In this document: positions 1 to 9,532 of the stretch, in pieces | Position numbering within the stretch: position 1 is the first letter of the stretch | Layout: each line of letters begins with the position of its first letter | From: Eleusine coracana subsp. coracana | Taxonomy: Eukaryota; Streptophyta; Magnoliopsida; Poales; Poaceae | Length of the DNA stretch: 64,000 nt | Assembly (NCBI GenBank): GCA_032690845.1 | Contig: CM064434.1 | Span: 9,364,108 to 9,428,107 of the forward strand | Direction of reading: 5' to 3' | Made by a program: the position numbers and the translations under genes | The notes under the pieces: generated by a model | Told to the model about the DNA's origin: nothing | What the model saw: the letters and a program-made list of their open reading frames with translations, nothing else | Database searches by the model: none

Positions 1-2149
1 CCCGACGGCCGCCGACGATGCCATCTCAAAATCTGACAATTCTGATGAGCCTCGTCTCCCCTTTTCTCTTCACAACAAAGCGCAAACCCTTTATGATCAC
101 TATTGACCCCTCGCTGCCTTGATTTCTTGCGAAAGAACGCCAGCGCTACACTTTTCCCCGGCTGAACTCCCCTGCTCCGCCGTGTCCGAGCCGCCACCAT
201 GGTGAGCACCCCCTTCCTGCCCTCTTTGTCATAGCTAAACACGATGCCGCGCATCATGGTGCCGCCGTGATGCTGTGCATGAAGACGAAGTACAGTTTCC
301 TGCCCCAAGCATTAAACGTGAAGCCGCCGAAGTTGTGTTTCCACCGCCGCTCATCGCCGACCCATCTCCGGTGAGTTCTCAACCTCACAAACCATGCCAA
401 CTTTTCCGCCACACCATGCACACCATTTCCCCTCTCCCGCGGCGAGTTTCCGGCCACCATAGCGCCCTGCAGCGAGCCTCCGACGAGCTCCGGCCGCGCG
501 CCGCCGCGCTCAGGCACAGCTGCTTGGCAGCTGAGCTGGCACCTATTGGCAGCCCACATGGATCCTACATGGCTCCAACGTGCCGCTGACATGTCGCCCA
601 CGTGTTAATTGAATTTGCCAGAAAACCCCAGAAATGTGTAGGAAATTGATTAAAACTTCTAAAAAGCATAGTAAATTCAGTTAAAGTCTAAATGATCTCA
701 AACCAATTTTGTTAGTTTCATAATAATGTGCTTATCTTATTAAAATAATAACCAACTGCCTCTGCCCATGTATTTTTATTATTTAATTAAGTCATGAAAA
801 CACTAATTAATTCCTTAATAATTCTAGGAATGGAATTTAATTCTAATATTTTGCATGCACTGTTATTTCTTGTTAATACATCACCTTAATTTTTGGTTAA
901 GATAATTTTACAATATTTCATACTCAATTAATTATTTAATACTTTAAGTTGAATAAATGCTAGTAAATAGAATAATAATATCCACAGGGTGTAACATGGT
1001 AAAAATGCAATTCATATATGTCCCTGTTCATGATAAATCACTCAAGTCAAGAACCAATGGTTTATTATTTTAATTGCTTTTTTGTTCCTAAAACTATAAC
1101 AACCCTAATTATATGGTTAACCCACATAAAATGATGAAACTCTAATTTGTTTCTTTGAAGCATATGGCATTGAGAACTCGTTAATAAGGTTGTTAGCACC
1201 AAAACACTAACACAATATGCATCCATCATATCATTGCATGTGACGGTGTTGCGCTAATACCGTTAAATCCATTGTTCGTCAATAGATAACGACACCTAGG
1301 AGCAGGACCCTGACGTCCAGCATGACCAAGAGCCCGAAGAGCTGGAGACTGTAGTTGTTAACACTTGCGTGGATCCAGGCAAGCCCTGGTTTGCGTTTGC
1401 CTTTTTAAAAAGTTTTGCTAGTTTATACCATTACTAGTGTCTATGTTTAAATTGTTGCATTAGGTCATAGGAGTTGATTGGAACCCACCTTGCTAGTTAC
1501 CCCAAATGACCTATGTTGCTATTAAATAGAACTTGGATGGCTCGGTACTGAACTGCTATGCTTAGTAATTAATAGTTTTGATATAAATTATTACTATAGA
1601 ATAGACTCGATCACTAAATTTGAACTTATAAAAGAAGTTTACTTTTGATGTATGGCCAGGCAGGGAATTATGCATGTACAGGTTGCAGCCACACATGGTG
1701 TTGACTGCGGTAGCCCTGCCTTGCCCACCCTAGGACCCATCCGTGGTCGGCCCCTTGGTCAAGTATTGAACAGTACCGAATGCATGCTAGTTTATGGGTA
1801 TTAGTAAACCAACGTAGCATTAAAGGTCACCTACATTAAAGATGGTTAAGGTGTATTGGTCGTTGACCATTCTGTTGCTGGAGTGGGTGGTTCATACCGT
1901 GAAGTACTGTTGGCAGAACGGCATGCCCACTCGACATCACCACACCCGATCTGAGGTGTGGGTACTTTTCTTGCAAAAGGTTGCCGTATACGACCTTAAT
2001 TTGTGCGTATGCATCATGTATTTTGGGTTTTTCCCAGCTGGTGTAAATTTATTGCAATTGTTATCCCTCGCAGTAATGAGTACCGCTTGGTCACCGTGCC
2101 AATCACGTAGTTGCACCTGATATTCTGGAATGGATTATGTTGATTATTG

Positions 2150-2206
<57 letters not shown>

Positions 2207-2781
2207 GCTCTTATGTTGTACTTACTTTGTGTACTATTTTATTACCTTATGATACTTCACTAAAGTTACATTTCTGCTCTACCCAATTAAATTGAGAAAA
2301 TTAAACTTGATAGAACTAATAAGTTGCTTAGTGCGAGTCCTTTCAAACAAGCCACCTATTAGAGTCATTGCATGTCTAGGTTTTTGACGGGTAAGTCTTG
2401 CTGAGTAATTAGTACTTATGCTTTATGCTTATGTGGTTTTCAGGTACTGAAGAAATAGAATTGCCTGTAGATGTGTTGCCTTGGGACATGCAGGTCCCTG
2501 AGGGTTGGACTATCCATCGGGAGTCTGACCTGCCGCCGTAGTGACTGTTGTGTGCTGCTAGAGTGATGGTTCCATGGGCATGAATCATCACTATGCTGTA
2601 TTGTCGAGCTCGTAGATCTTATCGTTATTTTGCTTCCGCTGTTTTTGAAACCTCATAAACTTGTAATTCCACTGCACTTTGATGTAAGAATAAAATTTAA
2701 ATATTGGATCATTGTTGTATTATCAAGTATCTGTGTTATCAGCACCTTCGGGACCTCGATCCTCCGGGAAGGGGCACCTCA
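1..2781 (+). repeat. 5' LTR of the Tekay element (3' part only)
   Basis: Position 1 aligns with about 10846 in the 3' LTR and similarity continues to the CA at 2780-2781, just before the primer-binding site. The missing 5' 1.3 kb should hold U3 and the TATA box. Most of what is visible would be transcribed R/U5. The main length difference from the other LTR is a TTA microsatellite at 2151-2206. Short open frames inside (for example 275-589 and 1842-2120) recur degenerately in the other LTR and look like chance. Confidence 0.9.
2151..2206. repeat. (TTA)n microsatellite
   Basis: About 18 uninterrupted TTA units. The matching point of the 3' LTR (about 13000-13018) has only a few GAT/TTA units, so the array expanded here after insertion or shrank in the partner. 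Confidence 0.95.
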
Positions 2782-2783
2782 GC

Positions 2784-2800
2784 TGGTATCAGAGTCGTGG
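2784..2800 (+). other. Primer-binding site (initiator tRNA-Met type)
   Basis: TGGTATCAGAGTCGTGG lies two bases after the LTR end. TGGTATCAGAG is the usual plant PBS complementary to the 3' end of initiator tRNA-Met. The match weakens after base 11. Confidence 0.85.
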
Positions 2801-2957
2801 TCCATGATTATACAACAATTAAAACGTATTTTCAAAAACTATGATCCTACGTGTGAGAATACGTTAGTATTACCCATAGTAGTTATTAGGGTTGGTGACA
2901 AAGCAAATGGGTTATGCTTGAGTTGGCTTTTTATTTGATTTTCTTCTAGCATTTAAA

Positions 2958-3208
2958 GTTCGCTCGCAAGGACTGTGGCTTTGCGGGACGATTCCTTTCA
3001 TGAATCGTTGCCAACATTTTTCATTTTTGGCTCCTTGACAAGTTTTGGAGCGTAGAGTTCGCTCACGAGGGCTATGGTTTCGCAAAACGGTTTCTTCCAA
3101 AAACGGTGCCAACTTTTTCTTAGTAATGCTCATCATGGTAGGTTTATGAGCATTGGTTCGCTTGCGTGGACCGTGGTTTCGCAAGGCGGTTCGTTCCATG
3201 AACCGTTG
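2958..3208 (+). repeat. 99-bp tandem repeat in the Tekay leader, about 2.5 copies
   Basis: Copies begin at 2958, 3057 and 3156, each with GTTCGCT followed by a G-rich stretch and a small inverted repeat. Copy 1 has CGATTC/GAATCG and copy 3 CGGTTC/GAACCG, each around a 7-base loop. The A-T to G-C change is matched on both arms. Copy 2 keeps most of the pairing with one mismatch. The period is a multiple of three, so a minus-strand frame stays open across it, but nothing suggests that frame is translated. Confidence 0.85.
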
Positions 3209-3566
3209 TAGAATTACCCTTATTTTTGTAGTTTCTTTTAATGTATTGTTTCTACAATGAGTTTCTTTGCATGTACACTAACGCCATTAGTACAACACTT
3301 AGATTGACTTACGTGATGAGTGTGGGTCGTCACCAAATTTTCGTGCCGCTAAGTATCGGCAATATAGGTGTGTGTTGTGAGGAACGATAGGTAAATAAAT
3401 TGAAAATGTTTGCATCATGCATCCTTATAACTTAACTAAAATTTTGTTCTCTCCTTACTCACCCACCTCTGAATAAAATCTGCAAGTGTTGAGTATAAAA
3501 ATTTCAACTCTTAAAACCAATTGTTAAGTTAATAACAATCTGTGAGCTTCCTGTTTTCAACACATC

Positions 3567-3843
3567 CCTGAACTTGCAAAATTCATAACTAGAGTTCCAC
3601 TTGGAAATTGGAGGTATAAACCTAATATGGAAAGCCCTAGAAGTATATTTTCATTTCCAGTAGGACCCAACCTCTAATAAATTTGTGTCTGTCCAGTAGC
3701 ACCGAAATACTAGGCCTCTGTCATCCAGAAATTAAACATGTCGGCCTGAACTTGTAAAAATCATAAGTCCAGTTTTACTTGGAATTTTTGGGAGTACAAT
3801 ACAATCTGGAAAGCTACGGAAGTCTACTGCAACTTGATGCCAA
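3567..3843 (+). repeat. Imperfect direct repeat in the Tekay leader, 178-bp spacing
   Basis: The segment from 3567 (CCTGAACTTG..., through CACTTGGAA and GGAAAGC) recurs imperfectly from 3745. The rest of 3209-4054 is AT-rich, has no convincing ORF, and looks like untranslated leader. Confidence 0.65.
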
Positions 3844-4054
3844 GAACCAGTTCTGTGGATTTTCTTTTTTTTGGACAAAATACTCTTTTTTTCTGACTGC
3901 TGCACGGTCAAGACCGAGTTTGTTTTAGAACCCATCTCCGTACTATTGCCCCTTGTGGCTGGAAAATGTGAACTAAAATGTATTTCATGAAGTTGTACAT
4001 GAAATGCACATTACTTTATGAAAAATTTGACTCATTCAAATTCCACCCTTGTAG

Positions 4055-4840
4055 ATGGATGAAAACAATTACCAAGCTCCACCGGGTTGGGGGATCACTG
4101 ACGGTCTGGACATCCCTGGAATGATCCAACTCTTTTGGAGTGTCCTTCGGGGTTATGGACATGGTATCCCTCCTACCTATGTTGGCAAAACGACTTTGGA
4201 GAATGGGACCACTTCCTATGTAGGTCATGTCACAGTCCCCACCAATTACTCTTTCCTACCAGCATGGGAATCGTGGACTATCAGCATCTCTGGAGTAGAC
4301 CTACTCACTACTTGGAGTGTTGCTGCCTTCAAAGCCCTCACTTTGTTTTGCAAGGTCCGCAAGCATGTGATTGCCAGAACACCGGTAACTTTGTTGCCAA
4401 TTGATAATCTGGAGGATCTTGAGTGAAACCGTCGCCTGGATTTCGTCTTCAACCCAAACCACCCACTTTATCGTCCATTGCTGCATGTGGTAGAGTGTTA
4501 TGGACTCTCCCTATTTGGCATATGCAAGGACTTGTACCGTCAGCTGGACATGTTTTGGGCCGCACTTCGGCTTTTCAAAATAGAAAAGCAAGCCAAGATT
4601 CTGGAGATTTCAGAATTAAACCAACAAATTCAAGCAAAGGATGAAGAGATGGATATGATAATCGACGAGCGTGACCAAGCTATAGGAGATGCAGACATAA
4701 TGGAGTCTGAATTGCAGGAGCTTCAGGTCGAATTTGACGCCTTCAAAGCTACCCACCTCCCCATCATAGATGACTGGGATGAGATCCCCATGGAGTATGG
4801 AGAGCAAGTAGATAAAGAAATGGGACAAGAAGGTAATTAG
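4055..4840 (+). pseudogene. Pre-gag ORF of unknown function with C-terminal coiled coil
   Basis: I do not recognise this protein with certainty. It reads in one frame for 261 residues from ATG 4055 to TAG 4838, broken only by TGA at 4424, which could be a decayed CGA codon. The N-terminal 120 residues are Gly/Pro/aromatic-rich (motifs GYGHGIPPTYVG and TTWSVAAFKAL). Residues about 170-230 are Glu/Asp/Lys/Gln-rich with heptad-like spacing, consistent with a coiled coil. The tail is acidic. It lies between the leader and gag in the same orientation, and is not the Gag found at 4998. It may be an accessory ORF of the family or captured sequence. A GT at 4832 and an AG at 4996 could be splice sites toward gag, but the joined frame would be wrong in this copy. 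Confidence 0.55.
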
Positions 4841-4997
4841 TGTGATGTTGTCCTTTTAACAATCATGTACCTAACTTTAAATTATAAAAATGGTTGTCAT
4901 TTCCTAAAATCCTCGGAGCACCCTTGCAAGTTTTTACACATATGTCTTTATGGAAAAATCTTGAGAAATGACTAATGTGTAGTGTATAAATTGCAGC

Positions 4998-6073
4998 ATG
5001 GTGTGAACTCAGAATCAGGATGATCCTGACAGCTCTCAGCAGGGAGCTAATGCTCAACCATCACTGGCAGAGGTTTTGGCTGCCGTGCTCAACCGACAGC
5101 AGAACGACTCCGACTTGCTCTGCCGATTGGTTGATATCACGTCCCACTTGGCTAGACGTGGGGACAATCGCAACAATAACCACTAGCTCCAACAGTGCAC
5201 CTACTCAGACTTTCTGGGTATGCATCCACCAACTTTCGAGCATGCTAGAGAACCTCTGGACGCCAACCACTGGCTACGCCAGATCGAGTCTAAGTTCGGT
5301 CTGCTCGACTGCACTGAGCACTAGAAGGTGCTATTCGCCACCCAACAACTCTAGGGCCCTACTGGTGCCTGGTGGGCAAACTACGCCACCTCACTACCTG
5401 CTGGACACCGTGTCGAGTGGAATGAGTTCTGGACCGCTTTTTGAGCTCATTTCATTCCAGCCGGTCTTGTTCAGAGGAACCTTCAGGAGTTCATGGATCT
5501 GAAGCAAGGAGGGAGGAGTGTCCTCCAATACTATGAGGCGTTCAACCATCTTGCTTAGTATGCTACTGAGTATGTCAACACTGAGGCGAAGAAGAGGTAT
5601 GCTTTCCTGCGTGGCATGAATGCCACACTAAAGGAGCGTCTGACCTGGCAGACGACCGGCACCTACAACGAATTGGTCAATGCTGCTATTGTCCAGAAGA
5701 GTGCCATGCGCCAAGTTGAGGAAGATGAGTGCTAGAGAAAGACCCCTGCTAGTACCTCTGCTGCCCCATAGGTGAAGCATCGCCTGGTGTACACCTCCCT
5801 GTCTGGACAGCGGTACCGGACGTCCCCGCAGCAGCAGTTCAGCGCCCGAGGCCACAGCAGCAGCAGTACTTCCCACCTCGTGCACAGTACCAGCAGCACC
5901 AACACACTCAGTACCGTGCACCCTCCCAGCAACAGGGAAGTCAGAACGCACGTGCTCCATAGCCTGCCAGTCGTGGAGGCAACTACCCGTGCTACAACTA
6001 CGGCCGCACCGGCCACTTCGCCAGGGAGTGTACAACACCGAAGTGCAACAAAAATAACCAGCGCCCTTCATAG
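4998..6073 (+). pseudogene. gag: Tekay gag (capsid/nucleocapsid), multiple stops
   Basis: Gag forms the particle and packages element RNA. The Retrotrans_gag core is visible at about 5270-5690, with GAWWANYATSLPAGHRVEW and the LQEFMDLKQG segment. A Gln-rich linker follows, then the zinc knuckle (5990-6031). The likely start is ATG 4998. In-frame stops include TGA 5004 and TAG codons where relatives have Gln, such as the one after FATQQL and the one before YATEYV. A frameshift near 5850 puts the knuckle into the frame used by protease. The second knuckle cysteine is Tyr (C-Y-N-Y...H...C; TAC at 5999-6001), which should destroy zinc binding. Confidence 0.85.
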
Positions 6074-6082
6074 AACAAGAAT

Positions 6083-6570
6083 GTGAATGCACCATCTCGT
6101 GGTGCTCAAGTGAACCACACCAGCGTAGAAGATATTCCTCAGGGAAACCCTATGCTGACCAGTACGCTTTCAGTTTACCGCCAACCTGTTCTCACTCTTT
6201 TTGATTCTGGAGCAACCCATAATTTTTTTAGCAAAGCTTATGTGCAAAAACAAAATCTTTCCACCACCACTATAAACCGATGCTATACTGTTCGCTCCCC
6301 CGCTGGTCAAATTCTAGCTAATAAAATAGTGCGCCAAGACCCACTAGAAATCAATCAGAAAATCTACCCCACTGATTTCATCATGCTCCATAACCAAGAA
6401 ATTGATTTAATTATTGGCATGATGTGGATGAAAACCCATAGAGCCATGCTTGATATTGAGCCCCGCCTCGTTCATTTGAACTCTCCCCTGCATGGTCCCG
6501 ACACCCTTTGTCTTGGTGCTACTTCATCCAAAGGTCTAGTTGTTTATCAATTGGAGGACCATCACTTAAG
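6083..6570 (+). pseudogene. Tekay aspartic protease
   Basis: This retropepsin-like domain would cleave the Gag-Pol polyprotein. The active-site triad DSGA is at 6203-6214 within LTLFDSGATHNFF and is intact. The downstream flap/dimer region includes the hydrophobic LIIGMMWM. It shares a frame with the zinc knuckle, separated from it by TAG 6071. Near 6550-6570 the frame shifts to that of RT. No separate start codon is expected because the domain is made by polyprotein cleavage. Confidence 0.85.
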
Positions 6571-7890
6571 GATATTCCTGTTGTCTGTGAATATCCCGAC
6601 GTATTTCTGGAGGATATTTCTGGACTTTCACCTGACCGTGATGTGGAATTCAAGATTGAGCTTCAACCAGGAACTTCTCCTGTCTCTCGTCGACCCTATA
6701 AGATGGCTCCCAATGAGTTGGCTGAATTGAAGAAATAGTTGAATGAGTTGCTGAAAAAGGGATTTATTCGCCCAAGTACTTCGTCTTGGGGCTGTTTTAC
6801 CATTTTTGTGAAGAAGAAGGACAAATCTCTGCGTCTTGTTGTTGATTATCGGCCACTCAATGAAGTCACCATCAAGAATAAATACCCACTGTCCTGCATT
6901 GACATTTTCTTTTTTGATCAATTGGTTGGCACCAAGGTCTTTTCAATAATTGACCTTCGCTCATGGTATCATCAAATCAAGATAAGATTAGAGGATATTC
7001 CAAAGACTGCTTTCTCCACTAGATACGGACTATTCGAGTATCTAGTGATGTCATTTGGATTGACAAATGCACCTGCCTATTTCATGTATCTCATGAATTC
7101 AGTCTTCATGCCATAGCTGGACAAATTCATGGTGTTATTCATTGATGACATCCTTATCTATTCGTAGTCCAAGGAAGAACATGCGGAACATCTTCGTATT
7201 ATTCTTCAGCATCTATGGAATCACAAGCTGTATGCAAAATTCAGCAAGTGTGAATTTTGGTTGGACCATGTGACATTTCTTGGTCACATCATATCAGCCG
7301 AAGGTATCTCTGTAGACCCAAGCAAAGTACAAGATGTGCTAGATTGGAAACCGCCTAATACTGTCCATCAAGTTTGCAGCTTCCTTGGACTAGCTGGATA
7401 TTATCAGAGGTTCATTCCCAATTTCTCTCAGTTGACCAAGACCATCACAGAGCTGTTGAAAAAGGATAGGAAATTCAATTGGAGCAATGATTGTGAAGAA
7501 GCATTTCAGAAATTGAAGAAATTGTTGACTACTGCCCCAGTATTGGCTCAACCAGACATCACCAAGCCGTTCGACGTGTATTGTGATGCATCTGGGACAG
7601 GACTTGGAGGTGTGCTCATGCAGAGTGGTCGTGTCATTACCTATGCATCTCGGCAACTACGAAAGCATGAAGAGCGTTATCCAACTCATGATTTGGAATT
7701 AGCTGCAGTTGTACTTGCACTAAAAATCTGGAGGCATTATTTGCTCGGGAACTTAGTACACATCTATACAGATCACATGAGCTTGAAGTACATCTTTACT
7801 CAAACTGATCTGAACATGAGACAACAATGATGGCTATAACTAATCAAGGATTATAATCTATAAATTCATTATTACCTAGGCAAAGCTAAT
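6508..7890 (+). pseudogene. pol: Tekay reverse transcriptase and RNase H
   Basis: Copies genomic RNA to DNA in the particle. Fingers/palm motifs include VDYRPLNEVT and the catalytic FIDD at about 7138-7149, intact. RNase H follows, with DVYCDASGTGLGG (first Asp) and YTDHMSLKY. All lies in one frame from 6508 but is cut by TAG 6736, TAG 7114, TAG 7165, TGA 7828, TAA 7837 and TAA 7861. Several of the TAGs replace positions that are usually Gln. Length and order are normal for a chromovirus, so decay was by point mutation rather than deletion. Confidence 0.9.
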
Positions 7891-9480
7891 GTGGTCGCCG
7901 ACGCTTTGAGTCGGAAGGTGCACTGCAATAATCTGGTGCTAGACTGCAGCATTGAATCTAGTATCATAGAACCTAGCCTACATGTATTGCCTGCCCTAGT
8001 GATCAGCACTCTTAATATTCATTCCACCATTCGTGATGAAGTCATTGCTGCACAAAAACGAGACATTGGAATGAAGTACATTCGGGAGAACATTAAGAAT
8101 GGCAAGGCAAAATGCTTCACACAAGATTCGGATGGTACTCTGTGGTTCAATAACCATCTACTAGTACCCAAGGATTTCGAACTTCGCCACAAAATCTTGG
8201 ATGAAGCACATCACTCTAAGTACTCTATTCATCTTGGAAGTAACAAGATGTACCAGGACCTGAAGAAGAATTTCTGGTGGATAAGAATGAAGCGAGAAGT
8301 TGCCCGGTATGTCGTGGAGTGTGATACCTGTCAGAGAGTCAAGGCTGACCATTTGAAACAGGCCGGACTACTTCAACCATTGAGTATTCCCGCCTGGAAA
8401 TGGGAAGACATCAGCATGGATTTCATTGTTGGCCTCCCTCTCACTTCTCGGAAGCGCGATTCGATTTGGGTCATTGTGGACAGACTCACAAAATCTGCTC
8501 ACTTCCTACCAGCCAACACCAGATACAACATACGGCAGTATGCAGAACTATACATAGCAAGAATTTTGTGTCTTCATGGAGTACCCAAGACCATTGTTTC
8601 AGACCGCGGTTCGCAGTTTGTCGCTCATTTCTAGGAACAGCTGCATGCATCTCTGGGTACAAGATTGATTCAGAGTTCTGCTTACCATGCCGCTACCGAT
8701 GGACAAACAGAGCGTGTCAACCAGATTTTGGAAGATATGCTTAGAGCATGTGTTTTAACACATGGTGGTAACTGGGATAAGTACTTACCATATGCGGAAT
8801 TCTCATACAACAACAGTTACCAAGAAAGTGTAAAAATGTCTCCATTTGAAGCACTCTACGGTCGGAGTTGTAGAACACCATTAAACTGGTCTGAATCTGG
8901 AGAAAGAGTAACCTTTGGTCCTGATCTTGTCAAGGATGCAAAAGAAAAGGTTCGAACCATTTAGGCAAATCTCAAGGCTGCTAAATGTCGTCAAGAAAAA
9001 TATGCAAACCGATGATGTAGGCCTATTTTTCAACAAGGATGATTTTATCTATCTTCGAGTATCATGAATGAAGGGCATTCAGTATTTTAGAATCAAAGAA
9101 AAATTAGCACCCCGCTATATCGGCCCTTTCAAAATCTTGGAGACATATGGCCAAGTAGCATACAAGCTGGAGTTACCTGCTAATCTATCTGGAGTGCATA
9201 GCACGTTTCATGTCTCATAACTAAAACGGTGTCTCAAACCTCCAATAGATATTGTCTTGGAAGAGTATGGTCATCTTCAATTGGACCTTACATATTTTGA
9301 ACGACCAATAAAAATCCTTGATGAGAAAGAACACACAACCGCAAAAGAACGGTCATATTCTATAAAGTACATTGGAGTAATCACTCAGAGGATGAATCCA
9401 CCTGGAAATTAGAAGAATTTCTGAGTACTCATTACCCGGAATTCTGGTCTTCGTTCACGGGTAAATTTTTGCGCACTCTA
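7891..9480 (+). pseudogene. Tekay integrase with C-terminal chromodomain
   Basis: Inserts the cDNA; in chromoviruses the chromodomain tethers integration to modified chromatin. The N-terminal HHCC finger is at about 8208-8335, ending in CDTCQ. The DDE core shows D in SMDFIVGLP, D in VSDRGSQF and E in DGQTERVNQ, all present. TAG 8632 replaces the Trp usual after VAHF; TAG 8962 follows. The frame shifts between 8964 and 9068 (LAPRYIGPFKIL segment) and again before 9361, where chromodomain residues YKVHWSNHSEDESTWKLEE appear. A stop also precedes LKRCLKPP (about 9220). The chromodomain keeps its aromatic residues but is out of frame. Confidence 0.85.
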
Positions 9481-9513
9481 GTCTACTATGTTCTTAATCT
9501 CGGGACGAGATTT

Positions 9514-9532
9514 CTTTAAGGAGGGAGGGCTA
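9514..9532 (+). other. Polypurine tract of the Tekay element
   Basis: TTTAAGGAGGGAGGGCTA lies directly before the TG that opens the 3' LTR and follows CTCGGGACGAGATTTC, a sequence typical of this lineage. It primes plus-strand DNA synthesis. Confidence 0.85.

Noticed and set aside
254..601. Mirror-image frames on both strands in the 5' LTR, repeated at 11007-11454
   Set aside because: Present in both LTRs because the LTRs are copies; substitutions do not respect codon positions and both strands are equally open.
2958..3208. Regular repeats that might suggest a CRISPR-like array
   Set aside because: Plant nuclear DNA, 99-bp imperfect units without unique spacers, inside a retroelement leader.
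4832..4996. Possible intron joining the pre-gag ORF to gag
   Set aside because: GT and AG are well placed, but the joined exon reads gag in the wrong frame in this copy; kept only as a note.
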